DNA from: an uncultured Selenomonadales bacterium
GTDB taxonomy: Bacteria; Bacillota; Negativicutes; Selenomonadales; Selenomonadaceae
Assembly (NCBI GenBank): GCA_937877565.1
Contig: CALFJB010000085.1
Coordinates: forward strand, 1-63,415
Direction of reading: 5' to 3'
DNA: 63,415 bases
Part shown: piece after piece, positions 15,338-24,486 of the stretch
How positions within the stretch are numbered: position 1 is the first letter of the stretch
How the letters are laid out: each line of letters opens with the position of its first letter
Notes under the pieces: model-generated
What the model was told of the DNA's origin: nothing
What the model saw: the letters and a program-made list of their open reading frames with translations, nothing else
Databases searched by the model: none
Program-made: the position numbers and the translations under genes

Positions 15338-18300
15338 TTATTTATCTTCGCTGTAAGTCAAAATATTTTCGTCCTGCGCGAAAGTTTCAGTATTGGTATT
15401 TTGAATCTCGGTAACGTCAACTTTTTCTTCGGTTATTGAATCCAATTCAAATTCATCAGTAACAAAATTATCGTCGTACATTAAATCCAAAGTTTTAGAA
15501 TAAGTTTTAGTACCGCTTGAATCAGTAACAGAAATATTTTGACCTTTGGCTTTTTGAACAGTCAAAGTACCGCTTCCAATTTTGAAAATAACATTATTTC
15601 CGCTATAAGAAGTTTTGGAAATTTTGCCGCTTGAAATTTTAATTTTGTCCTGCCCTGCGGTATAGTCAGTGATAACGTCTTTGCCGCCTTCATAAATGAA
15701 AACGTCGTTACCGTCGCCGCCGGTTAATGTATCGTTGCCAAGTCCGCCGTACAGTGAATCATTGCCCGCATCGCCAAAAAGTTTATCTGCGCCCGCGTCA
15801 CCGCTGATTTTATCATTACCTGCGTTGCCATAAATTGTATCATTACCTTTGCCGCCGGTAAGTGTATCTGCGCCGCTGCCGCCGTTCAATGAATCAGCAG
15901 TTGCTTTACCGGTAATGCTGACTGCCTTTGTAATGTTTGTACCGTCAACTTTGGTTACATTTTTGCCGTAGTCTTTTGTCAAGTCGATATTTTCAGAAGA
16001 GGCAAGCGTCGCCGTAATTATCGACGCGGTATTATTTGTACTTGCTGAAGTGCCATATTTCCAACCGCTTGGCAAAGGAGTTGTTTCAGAATAAACTTTT
16101 TTAGTTTCCTTGCCGTCTTTGTCAATGACTGTGATATTTTTATTTTTTGTATTTTGAACAGTGATATTGCCTTTGGAAGTTTTCAAAATAACGTTATTGC
16201 CGCTCAATGAAGCTGAACTAATTGAAACGTCTGAAAGTTTAATTTTATCCTGTCCTGCGGAATTATAATCAGTAATTATATCATTGCCGCCTTCGTAAAT
16301 AAAAATATCGTTGCCTTTGCCGCCGGTTAAAGTATCGTTGCCACTTCCGCCATACAAACTATCATTTCCTGCATCGCCAAAAAGTTTATCGTTATCATTG
16401 CCGCCGTAAATTTTATCATTGCCATTTCCGCCGTACAGTGAATCATTGCCTGCATTGCCGGAAATTGTATCAGCACCTTTGCCGCCGTTGATTGAATTTG
16501 CCTTTGCGTTGCCGGTAAGACTGATATTCTTTGTAGCCTTTGAACCGTCAACTGTTACTACGCTTGTACCGTAACTTTGAGTTAAATCAATATTTCCAGC
16601 GGAGGCTATACTTGCCGTTAAATTTGTTTTCGCTGTGTTGCCATATTTCCAGCCGTTAGGAAATGTAGAAATTGGATCAGGTGTAACAGTAGGATAAATT
16701 TGGGTTGTTTCCTTGCCGTCTTTATCAATGGTAGTTATTTTTTTGCCCTTGCCGTTTTGAACAGTGACATTGCCGCTTGCAGTTTTGAAAATAACATTAT
16801 TACCGCTGATGCTATTATTTGTTATGGCAACGCTGAATTTTATTTTATCCTGTCCTGCGGTATAGTCTGTGATTATATCGTTGCCGTCTTCATAAATGAA
16901 AATATCGTTGCCTTTGCCGCCGGTTAATGTATCGTTGCCAATTCCGCCATACAAACTATCATTGCCCGCGTCGCCAAAAAGTTTATCGTTATCATTTCCG
17001 CCGTAAATTTTATCATTGCCATTTCCGCCATACAATGAATCATTACCTGCATTACCTGAAATTGTATCAGCACCCGTTCCGCCTTTTATCGAATTTGCTA
17101 AAGCGTTGCCGGTAAAACTTCTTGCGGCTGTAATTTTTGAGCCGTCAACTGTTACAACACTTGTACCGTAAGTTTGAGTTAAATCTACATTCGCAGCGGA
17201 GGCTACACTTGCAGTTAAATTTGTTTTAGCTGTGTTGCCATATTTCCAGCCGCTCGAAAGTGTTTCAGGCGTAACCAAAGGATAAATTTGAGTTGTTTCC
17301 TTGCCGTCTTTATCAATGATAGTAATTTTTTGGTCTTTGCCATTTTGAATAGTGATATTGCCATTGGAAGTTTTTAATATAACATTGGAGCCTGAAATTG
17401 AAGAATCTGTAATTGAGCCGCTTGAAAGTTTGATTTTATCTGCGCCTGCGGTGTAGTCTTGAATTAAATCATTGCCACTTGAATAAATGTAAATATCTTT
17501 GCCGCCGCCGAGTGAAACTGTATCATTTCCACTACCGCCATAAATGGTATCGTTACCGTTGCCGCCTTTCAAAGAATTAGCCGCCGCAGTGCCAACAATG
17601 CTGACAGCTTTAGAAAGTGCCGCCGCGTTTACTTTCGTTGCTCCTGTATAATCTGACAAATCAATTTTACTACCTTTGAAATTTTCAAATACTGTTAAAA
17701 TTCCGCCACTGATTGAATATTCTGCGCCGCCGCCAAGAGTTTCGCCGCCAAGTCCGCCGCCTGTAGTAATATCAAGATGTTCTTCATATTTTCCGCCAAT
17801 TATATTTACTTTTTTATTTTTGGTTGAGTTGCATGTGTCATTGTACAAAGTTATTGAGCCGGAGCCGATGATGCTAACTATAACATTATCGCTACTGGTT
17901 AAAGTTGTATAACTTGAACTTCCGCCGATTGAAATTGTATCTTTTGAATGGAAATTATAAATTGTGTCGTTGCCGTCTCCATAGGAATATTCATAGTATG
18001 TACCGCTTTTTGAAAATCCCTGATATCCTTGAGTTTCTCCAACTGAGCGTTCGTCTCCTATACCGTAAATGATGTCGTTACCTTTTCCCCCTTTTACGGT
18101 TCTGTGTGGAGTAAACGGATTATCTCCTGACAGAGAAATTTTATCATCACCGTTTCCGCCGTTTATAGAGGCGGCGTTAAAATCGACAATATTTATTGTA
18201 TCGTCACCTTCACCGCCATCAATCGTATTTGCGAAATCATCTCCAAAAATACTTCTCAAGTTAGTATATTTTGATACCATAAGGGCATATTCCCATCTGT

Positions 18301-19366
18301 AAACGTCAGTATCTACAACATTGATAGAATCATTACCCGAACCGCTATAAATTTTTGAGTTGTAATAATTTCCTGTAACAGTATCTGCGCCGTCGCCTGC
18401 ATAAATTGTAACGTAGTCTACATTATCTGAATAAATAGAATCATTTCCTCCGGTACCACTTATAACGGTATGGTCTTTAGTATTAACATTTTCATCGTAA
18501 ACTATGTTAAGTCGCTTGCCTCTACTGACTAAATCATAGTTTGCACTTTTCAAAGTAATTTGATTGCTACCTACATTAACAATAACATCATTACCGCTGA
18601 TTAATGTGGAAAAACTACTTGCAGCAATTTTCAGAGTGTCATCTTCATTAAAACCGGAAATAGAATCGTTGCCGTCTCCCCTTATGTATCGAATCATTAC
18701 AGCGGCTGTGCCAATGTCAATCTTATCATTTCCTTTGCCGCCAATCAGTGTTGTATTATCTGAACCATAGTATGATTTTATTAAATCATCACCATAGCCG
18801 CCGTCGATAAGACCATTTTTGCCACGATTTTCTAATTCATCTGCGCCGTCGCCACCAAATATTGAAACGTTAATTCCTCCACGACTCGTAATAGAATCAT
18901 TGCCGGAGCCACCTTCAATATTTGCATAATCTCCGTAATTTTCGATATTGTCATTTCCGTCGCCGCCATTGATTGTAGCATTTGCGCCGGAACTATTACT
19001 TATGTTATCGCTACCTGCACCGCCGTTAATTGAAATATTTTGTCCAAAATTATTTCTGATATTATCATTTCCGTCATCGCCGCTTACAGTCCAGTTATCG
19101 CCACTATAATTGTAAATAGAATCGTTACCCGCGCCGCCTGCGACTGAAACATTATTTGTACCATAATAATTTCCGATTTTAACTGTATCTGCGCCATCGC
19201 CACAGTTGATTGTGATATTGCTGTCAGAATCTTTTTTGTAGATAAAATCGTGTCCGTCTTTTGCATAAACAATTTTATCAGAGCCGGTAATTGTAAAATT
19301 GTCGTTGCCGCTAGTGAGATTGATAACTTCTGCAAAACGCTGAATATCAAATTTCAAATCTTTCAT
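15338..19366 (-). CDS. Large RTX-repeat calcium-binding surface or secreted protein
   Basis: 1342 residues. It starts MKDLKFDIQRFAEV, an N-terminal FDxQxF tag also seen at 54774. Residues ~15-560 are short GG-x-G-x-D repeats with diverged spacing; residues ~590-1300 have at least three blocks of regular nonapeptides, each followed by a beta-rich spacer (FIYEGGNDIITDY...). The C-terminus has YDDNFVTDEFELDSI as in the first gene of the window. Export by a type I system and Ca2+-dependent folding are known for the family; the function here is not evident. Expression is probably phase-variable through the G-tract promoter at 19416-19445. A terminator at each end makes it monocistronic. Confidence 0.88.
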   Translation of the reverse strand: MKDLKFDIQRFAEVINLTSGNDNFTITGSDKIVYAKDGHDFIYKKDSDSNITINCGDGADTVKIGNYYGTNNVSVAGGAGNDSIYNYSGDNWTVSGDDGNDNIRNNFGQNISINGGAGSDNISNSSGANATINGGDGNDNIENYGDYANIEGGSGNDSITSRGGINVSIFGGDGADELENRGKNGLIDGGYGDDLIKSYYGSDNTTLIGGKGNDKIDIGTAAVMIRYIRGDGNDSISGFNEDDTLKIAASSFSTLISGNDVIVNVGSNQITLKSANYDLVSRGKRLNIVYDENVNTKDHTVISGTGGNDSIYSDNVDYVTIYAGDGADTVTGNYYNSKIYSGSGNDSINVVDTDVYRWEYALMVSKYTNLRSIFGDDFANTIDGGEGDDTINIVDFNAASINGGNGDDKISLSGDNPFTPHRTVKGGKGNDIIYGIGDERSVGETQGYQGFSKSGTYYEYSYGDGNDTIYNFHSKDTISIGGSSSYTTLTSSDNVIVSIIGSGSITLYNDTCNSTKNKKVNIIGGKYEEHLDITTGGGLGGETLGGGAEYSISGGILTVFENFKGSKIDLSDYTGATKVNAAALSKAVSIVGTAAANSLKGGNGNDTIYGGSGNDTVSLGGGKDIYIYSSGNDLIQDYTAGADKIKLSSGSITDSSISGSNVILKTSNGNITIQNGKDQKITIIDKDGKETTQIYPLVTPETLSSGWKYGNTAKTNLTASVASAANVDLTQTYGTSVVTVDGSKITAARSFTGNALANSIKGGTGADTISGNAGNDSLYGGNGNDKIYGGNDNDKLFGDAGNDSLYGGIGNDTLTGGKGNDIFIYEDGNDIITDYTAGQDKIKFSVAITNNSISGNNVIFKTASGNVTVQNGKGKKITTIDKDGKETTQIYPTVTPDPISTFPNGWKYGNTAKTNLTASIASAGNIDLTQSYGTSVVTVDGSKATKNISLTGNAKANSINGGKGADTISGNAGNDSLYGGNGNDKIYGGNDNDKLFGDAGNDSLYGGSGNDTLTGGKGNDIFIYEGGNDIITDYNSAGQDKIKLSDVSISSASLSGNNVILKTSKGNITVQNTKNKNITVIDKDGKETKKVYSETTPLPSGWKYGTSASTNNTASIITATLASSENIDLTKDYGKNVTKVDGTNITKAVSITGKATADSLNGGSGADTLTGGKGNDTIYGNAGNDKISGDAGADKLFGDAGNDSLYGGLGNDTLTGGDGNDVFIYEGGKDVITDYTAGQDKIKISSGKISKTSYSGNNVIFKIGSGTLTVQKAKGQNISVTDSSGTKTYSKTLDLMYDDNFVTDEFELDSITEEKVDVTEIQNTNTETFAQDENILTYSEDK

Positions 19367-19415
19367 AAAAATCTACCTCCTAAACTAAAACTACTTCTAT
19401 AAACCTCTCCAATAT

Positions 19416-19445
19416 ATTATACCCCCCCCCATTTGGATTTGTCAA
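19416..19445 (-). promoter_or_regulatory. Promoter with poly-G spacer, candidate phase-variable switch
   Basis: Minus strand: TTGACA (19445-19440), AATCCAAAT then nine G, then TATAAT (19421-19416). Both boxes are perfect consensus and the spacer is 18 bp. Loss of one G gives the optimal 17 bp; gain of one gives 19. The RTX start lies 50 bases downstream with AGGAGG before it. Confidence 0.88.
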
Positions 19446-19465
19446 GTTATATTTAAATTTTTCCA

Positions 19466-19495
19466 ATAAAAAAACCGCCCGAAGGCGGCTTTTTG
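19466..19495 (-). terminator. Terminator of the carbonic anhydrase gene
   Basis: Minus strand GCCGCC-TTCG-GGCGGT followed by a run of T (A7 at 19468-19474 on plus). It ends the operon upstream and insulates the RTX promoter. Confidence 0.85.
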
Positions 19496-19510
19496 TGTTT
19501 TGTTAAAATT

Positions 19511-20080
19511 TTATTCGTCTTTGCTGACGAGAGTTAATTTTCCTGTACGCGGGTGGAATAAAAGAGCGTGAATTTTAATATCTTTTGGGATCAATGGATC
19601 CTCTTTTAAAAGTTTTACAACGTCTTTAACATTTTGTTCAGGGTTTTTGAAACCGTCCGCCCATTCTTTCAATTCTTTTTCAACCATTTTAATAGCGTCA
19701 GGCGAAACTCCGCGCTCTAACATTGCCTTTGTTAAACTTTCCGAAGTAGTCGCTTCCATTCCGCAATTATGATGACCGATAACTGCGATTTCTTCAACAC
19801 CAAGTTCAAAAATTGTAACTAACAAACTTTTAACCGCAGTATCAAAATAACTTGTAACGCAGTTGCCAACGGTTTTAATAATTTTAGCGTCGCCGCGTTT
19901 TAAACCGAGTGCCGGTTCTAAGTAGCAAACCAAACGAGTATCTACGCATGTTAAAATCGCCAATTTTTTCTTGGGAAGTTTGCTGTCGTGATGGTCTTCG
20001 TGTTCGTAAGCTTTAAATTCTTCCGGCAAATTCGCGCAGAAATTTTCATTGGTTGCCAAAATTTCATCAATCAGAGCCAT
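19511..20080 (-). CDS. Beta-carbonic anhydrase
   Basis: 189 residues from MALIDEIL, chosen because AAGGGG lies 8 bases upstream; a longer frame adds eight residues. Zinc ligands are visible: Cys and Asp/Arg dyad in CVDTRL (~residue 38) and His-x2-Cys in GHHNCGM (~94). It interconverts CO2 and bicarbonate. The sequence is of the small beta/YtiB-like type. It follows a small membrane protein gene by 20 nt. Confidence 0.92.
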   Translation of the reverse strand: MALIDEILATNENFCANLPEEFKAYEHEDHHDSKLPKKKLAILTCVDTRLVCYLEPALGLKRGDAKIIKTVGNCVTSYFDTAVKSLLVTIFELGVEEIAVIGHHNCGMEATTSESLTKAMLERGVSPDAIKMVEKELKEWADGFKNPEQNVKDVVKLLKEDPLIPKDIKIHALLFHPRTGKLTLVSKDE

Positions 20081-20100
20081 TAAATTATCCCCTTTATATA

Positions 20101-20205
20101 TCAATTCAGCTTGCGTTTTGGTTTATCAAGCCATTTGTGCCAAATAAATTGCCCAATGATACCGCCTGCAAGTGCGCCCAAAAATACCGCTATATAGTGA
20201 GCCAT
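20101..20205 (-). CDS. Small single-span membrane protein
   Basis: 34 residues starting MAHYIAVFLGALAGG, with GGAG 7-8 bases upstream. One hydrophobic helix with small-residue motif GALAGGIIG, then a basic tail (KWLDKPKRKLN). It lies between the U32 peptidase and carbonic anhydrase genes on the same strand. Function unknown; the size, site and start context make it likely to be translated. Confidence 0.6.
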   Translation of the reverse strand: MAHYIAVFLGALAGGIIGQFIWHKWLDKPKRKLN

Positions 20206-20260
20206 TTTAAATGCTCCTTTCAGTTTAATTCTTACAAATATTTTACAGCAAAAAATAAAT

Positions 20261-22633
20261 TTATTCAACGCCTCTAAAATAATGCCCGCGTGTAAAATTT
20301 TCAACTTCTGCACCGCCGAGTTTGTAAGCGTGTACAACCTGCGCGATTTCATCAGTGGTTAAAAATCTGCCGTCAATTCTGATTCTTGCCACGCCGTCAA
20401 ATTCGTTGCGATTCTCAATCATTGAAAGGACTTTTGAATTTAAAATGTGCATACGGCAAAATTGATCTGTTACGACGGGGAACAAAATATTTTTTCGGTC
20501 GCGCAGGAAATAATTATTTTTGCGGCAAACGTGCGGGCAATTATCGACGTTGCCTAAAAAACTGCCAATGGCGCAATAAGCAGAAATCATAAGCTCCGCC
20601 CTGCCGTGTACAATACATTCAACCGGCAAGCAAGATTTTTTCGCAAGATTTTTAACCTGCGCGAGCGTCATTTCCGGCGAAAGTGTCACGCCTTCAACGC
20701 CTAAACTTTTCAGAAAATTTATCGTTTCAGAATTGAAAACTATCAATGAAAAATCTGTACGAATAGGCGCGGCTGAAATTTTTTTTACAATTTGCAAAGT
20801 GCCGACATTGTGAATATAAATTGCGTCGAAATTTGCGGCAGTCAAAATTTTTTCCAAATTTGAAATTTCGGCGTTGCGAACAAGGCGCGGCGTTGCAAGA
20901 TAAAATTTTTTATTGGCAGAGTGAACAATTTTTTCAGCTTGAGAAATTTCCTGCGCCGTGATGATTCTGTTACAAAAATTTTCGCCGCCGTACAAAATCG
21001 AATCTGCGCCGCCGTCAATGGCAATTTTAATTTTTTCTAGCGTGTCAATCTGTACAACAATTTCAGTTTTTTCAGCTTTATAAATTGGAAAAATTTTTTC
21101 TTTGCTTGCAACGGCAGGAAATTTTTCAAAATTTTTAAGGCGCAAATTTTCAAGTTGTTCAGTACATTTGCGGCGGACTTCGTTTAATTCGCTAAGCGGC
21201 ACCATTAAATTTTCTGAAATACGAGTTTTCAACATTATCAATTCAAAAACGGAATTGCCGAGCCGCCCAATTTGTTTAAAAAGCGTGTCGAAAGTCAACG
21301 GGCGATTTTTGGCAACTTCAGCAATAAAATTTGTGTCGGCCGTAACTTCGTTTTCGCCGTCAGTCAACATTAAATTAAGCGGCTTGCCAACTTCGGCGGT
21401 AACCACTGCGGCAACTGGAATTTTTCCAAAATTTTCATCTGCAAAATATTTCCGCGCCTCTGCAACTAATTCAGCGTCAAAAATTTTAAAGGCGCGGTCG
21501 TGAATTTTAACGCCGCGTGTATCTGCAACTTCAACCGTGCAAATATCGCCGTCCATTTCAAATTTTTCAACAGTAAAATTTACGCGCCCGCCAACTTTTA
21601 CCCAAATTTCAATCTGATCTCCCGCGTTAATTTTTTCAGTCAGCTTGAGAGAAATTTTATTTTTTGTAACGGAATTGACGCGCCCAATTAAAACGCCGCG
21701 ATTGTTTGGGCGTTTATCGCTGATTAAATTTTTGCCGGGATTTTTTTCAAGATAAGCCGTCGTAAAATCACGGTTGAAAATCTGCGCGATTTTGCGGCGT
21801 TCCTCATCAGTAACAGAAAAATTTTCACTGTCAGAATTTTTTAATCTGTCCAGCGCGTCACGATAAATTTTAACAACCGTTGCAACGTATTCAGCGCGTT
21901 TCATACGTCCTTCAATTTTTAAAGAATCAACGCCACATTCAATCAAGCGTGGCAAAATTTCCAACGTGTTTAAATCTTTTGGACTTAATAAATATTCGCC
22001 CGCAGTTTTCAAAAGTTCGTTGCCTTTATCGTCAACCAAAGTATACGGCAAGCGGCAAGGTTGAGCGCAACGTCCGCGATTGCCACTGCGCCCGCCAATC
22101 ATACTGCTCATTAAACATTGCCCGGAAAAACAAACGCACAACGCGCCGTGTGCAAAAATTTCAATTTCAACCGACGAATTTTTAGCAATAGTTTCAATTT
22201 CAGTTAGAGTTAATTCACGGCTTAAGACGACGCGGCTAAATCCTAAACTTGCCAATTTTTCAACGCCCGCCAAATTGTGAACTGTCATTTGCGTTGAGGC
22301 GTGCAAGGGAATTTCCGGCGCAATTCTTTTAATAATTTGAGCCGCGCCTAAATCTTGTACCAATAGCGCGTCAACATTCGCACGACGTAAAAATTTTATG
22401 TACTCTGCAAAATTTTCCAATTCGTCATCATTTAAAATGGTATTGGTTGTAACGTGAATTGAGACGCCGTGAAGATGTGCAAATTTTACCGCGTCAATTA
22501 AATTTTCGCTGTCAAAATTTTCTGCGTAAGCACGCGCCCCAAAATTACTTCCCGCCAAATAAATTGCGTTTGCTCCCGCGTTTACGGCGGCTTTCAGTGC
22601 GTCGAAACTGCCCGCCGGTGCTAAAAGTTCCAT
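20261..22633 (-). CDS. U32 family peptidase with duplicated core
   Basis: 790 residues. The N-terminal half has MELLAPAGSFDALKAAVNAGANAIYL and the U32 signature around FAHGALCVCFSGQCLMSS...RGRCAQPCR (~residues 160-195). A second related half begins near residue 520 (VQIDTLEKIKIAIDGGADSILYGG) and ends in VHGRAELMISAYC. Such large U32 proteins resemble RlhA, which is needed for hydroxylation of 23S rRNA C2501; peptidase activity is not assured. It starts with GGGAGG upstream. Confidence 0.88.
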   Translation of the reverse strand: MELLAPAGSFDALKAAVNAGANAIYLAGSNFGARAYAENFDSENLIDAVKFAHLHGVSIHVTTNTILNDDELENFAEYIKFLRRANVDALLVQDLGAAQIIKRIAPEIPLHASTQMTVHNLAGVEKLASLGFSRVVLSRELTLTEIETIAKNSSVEIEIFAHGALCVCFSGQCLMSSMIGGRSGNRGRCAQPCRLPYTLVDDKGNELLKTAGEYLLSPKDLNTLEILPRLIECGVDSLKIEGRMKRAEYVATVVKIYRDALDRLKNSDSENFSVTDEERRKIAQIFNRDFTTAYLEKNPGKNLISDKRPNNRGVLIGRVNSVTKNKISLKLTEKINAGDQIEIWVKVGGRVNFTVEKFEMDGDICTVEVADTRGVKIHDRAFKIFDAELVAEARKYFADENFGKIPVAAVVTAEVGKPLNLMLTDGENEVTADTNFIAEVAKNRPLTFDTLFKQIGRLGNSVFELIMLKTRISENLMVPLSELNEVRRKCTEQLENLRLKNFEKFPAVASKEKIFPIYKAEKTEIVVQIDTLEKIKIAIDGGADSILYGGENFCNRIITAQEISQAEKIVHSANKKFYLATPRLVRNAEISNLEKILTAANFDAIYIHNVGTLQIVKKISAAPIRTDFSLIVFNSETINFLKSLGVEGVTLSPEMTLAQVKNLAKKSCLPVECIVHGRAELMISAYCAIGSFLGNVDNCPHVCRKNNYFLRDRKNILFPVVTDQFCRMHILNSKVLSMIENRNEFDGVARIRIDGRFLTTDEIAQVVHAYKLGGAEVENFTRGHYFRGVE

Positions 22634-22656
22634 TAAAAAATTTTCCTCCCATAAAT

Positions 22657-22679
22657 TAAAAACGCCGTACTTTGACGGC
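22657..22679 (-). terminator. Weak terminator downstream of mreB
   Basis: Minus strand GCCGT-CAAAGT-ACGGC followed by GTTTTT. A five-base-pair stem, so termination between mreB and the U32 gene is probably partial. Confidence 0.5.
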
Positions 22680-22702
22680 TCTTTAACTTCGTAAATTAGC
22701 GT

Positions 22703-23728
22703 TTAAAAAAATATCCACGAATATATTTTAGATGCAGTACTTTTCTTCTCTTCAAGGGCTTTACCTGTACCAATAGCAACGCAACTTAACGGGTCTTCGG
22801 CAATTATGGTCGGTATACCGCCGGTTTCACGCCGAATAACTTCATCAAGTCCATAAAGTAGGGAACCGCCGCCCGTCAAAACAATTCCGCGATCCAAAAT
22901 ATCTGCCGAAAGTTCCGGCGGAGTTTTATCAAGGACGCGGCGAATACAAGAAATTACTTTGTTGATGGATTCATTGACGGCTTTTGCAATTTCTTCAGTC
23001 TCAACCGTGATATTTTTCGGCATCCCCATTATCATATCACGCCCGCGTATTTCCATATTTAAATTTCTTGCACCGACATAAGCTGCGCCAATTTTGATTT
23101 TAACTTCTTCGGCGGTACGCTCGCCAATTATCAAACGGTGTACACGTTTAATGTAAGTGGAAATATCATTGTCAAAAGTATTGCCCGCAACGCTCAAACT
23201 TTCACTTGTAACAATTCCGCCCAAAGAAATAACCGCAACATCGCAAGTACCGCCGCCAATATCGACAACCATATTACCAACAGCTTCTCCTACGGGTAAA
23301 CCTGCGCCAATAGCCGCCGCCAACGGTTCTTCAATTAAATCAACTCTTTTGGCTCCCGCTTGTTCAGCGGCTACTTGAACTGAACGGCGTTGCACGTCTG
23401 TAATTTCAGCCGGAATACAAATCATTACACGCGGGCGAAATATCAAAGCTTTGCCAATGGCTTTATTTAAAAAGTGGCGAATCATTTCTTCAGTCATATC
23501 AAAATCTGAAATGACGCCTTCCTTGAGCGGGCGAATTGCAATTATATTTTCCGGTGTACGCCCAATCATTTTTTGCGCTTCTTCACCAATAGCCAAAATT
23601 TCGCCGGTATTTTTTTCAACTGCCACAACCGACGGTTCGCGCAGGATTATTCCTTTGCCTTTTACATAAACCAAAGAGTTTGCCGTTCCTAAATCTATTC
23701 CGACACTTGCAGACAACTTATCAAACAA
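22703..23728 (-). CDS. mreB: Rod shape-determining actin homologue MreB/Mbl
   Basis: 341 residues from a TTG with AAAGGAG 8 bases upstream, giving the family N-terminus (M)FDKLSASVGIDLGTANSLVYVKGKGI; an earlier TTG at 23746 overlaps the RBS. Actin-like phosphate loops are visible (GIDLGTANS; VVDIGGGTCDVAVISLGG ~residue 155; GIVLTGGGSLLYGLDE ~290). It forms membrane-bound filaments that guide cell-wall elongation. The mreC/mreD genes are not adjacent, as expected for Mbl-like paralogues. Confidence 0.94.
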   Translation of the reverse strand: MFDKLSASVGIDLGTANSLVYVKGKGIILREPSVVAVEKNTGEILAIGEEAQKMIGRTPENIIAIRPLKEGVISDFDMTEEMIRHFLNKAIGKALIFRPRVMICIPAEITDVQRRSVQVAAEQAGAKRVDLIEEPLAAAIGAGLPVGEAVGNMVVDIGGGTCDVAVISLGGIVTSESLSVAGNTFDNDISTYIKRVHRLIIGERTAEEVKIKIGAAYVGARNLNMEIRGRDMIMGMPKNITVETEEIAKAVNESINKVISCIRRVLDKTPPELSADILDRGIVLTGGGSLLYGLDEVIRRETGGIPTIIAEDPLSCVAIGTGKALEEKKSTASKIYSWIFF

Positions 23729-23810
23729 TAGCAAAACTCCTTTCAAGCCAAGAGAAATTCAAGCGATTTTATCACGGTTTATTTTTCTTTACAAGTGCGG
23801 AATTTTTCAA

Positions 23811-24470
23811 TTATACGTCAGATTTTTTAATAGGTTCGCTTAAATCCATATGCCCCGAAAGTGTTTCAATTTCTTTGCCGTCAACAAGGAAACGCACTTG
23901 CTGAACTTCCGGAAATTCGGTTAAAGTCTTTACGACGGAATTAACCAAAAGTTCCTCACCTGTTGAACCGCCGGCGAAACTTTTTGTAATATTTTTGTCG
24001 AAGTCTACAAACGCCGTGCCGTCCTTAAAGTTTACGCTGTTAATTTTTGTGTTTTTCGGAAAAATAGCAGTTAAATCTTTTTCAGTCGGAGAATTTATCA
24101 GCAGATTCAAAACGGCTAAATATTTTTCGGCGTCGTCTTTAATTTCAATGGTGCGCTTGACGGCAACTAAATTAATTCCCGCGTCGTCCGGAAAATAAGC
24201 GGTTACTTTAATTTTCTGCTTTTCAGTTTGAGTAGCAGGACTGACAACTTTTGGCGGCTCCGGTTCAATATTTTTTTTAGGCTCCGGTGGAGGCGTCGTC
24301 GTTATAGGCAAAGTATTATCAATCTTTGAAGTTTTATTTTCCGGATGTACAAGATTAGATTCAGCTTTTTGCTCGTAATTCTGCGTATTTGGTGTAGGCG
24401 GTAATTCTTGACAGCCGCAAACTGCCAACGAAAATGTAACTATTGCCAATATTAAAATTTTTCTATTCAA
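23811..24470 (-). CDS. GerMN-domain lipoprotein
   Basis: 219 residues. Signal peptide with lipobox LAVCGC (Cys ~19-20), then a Pro/Thr-rich linker to ~90, then a GerMN domain (VTAYFPDDAGINLVAVKR ... LVNSVVKTLTEFPEVQQVRFLVDGKEIETLSGHMDLSEPI). GerMN occurs in GerM of sporulation and in other envelope lipoproteins. The start is TTG with GGAGG 11 bases upstream. It lies 16 bases after the amidase gene, so a joint role in wall remodelling is likely (inference). Confidence 0.88.
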   Translation of the reverse strand: MNRKILILAIVTFSLAVCGCQELPPTPNTQNYEQKAESNLVHPENKTSKIDNTLPITTTPPPEPKKNIEPEPPKVVSPATQTEKQKIKVTAYFPDDAGINLVAVKRTIEIKDDAEKYLAVLNLLINSPTEKDLTAIFPKNTKINSVNFKDGTAFVDFDKNITKSFAGGSTGEELLVNSVVKTLTEFPEVQQVRFLVDGKEIETLSGHMDLSEPIKKSDV

Positions 24471-24486
24471 GTCTTTTCAGACCTCC

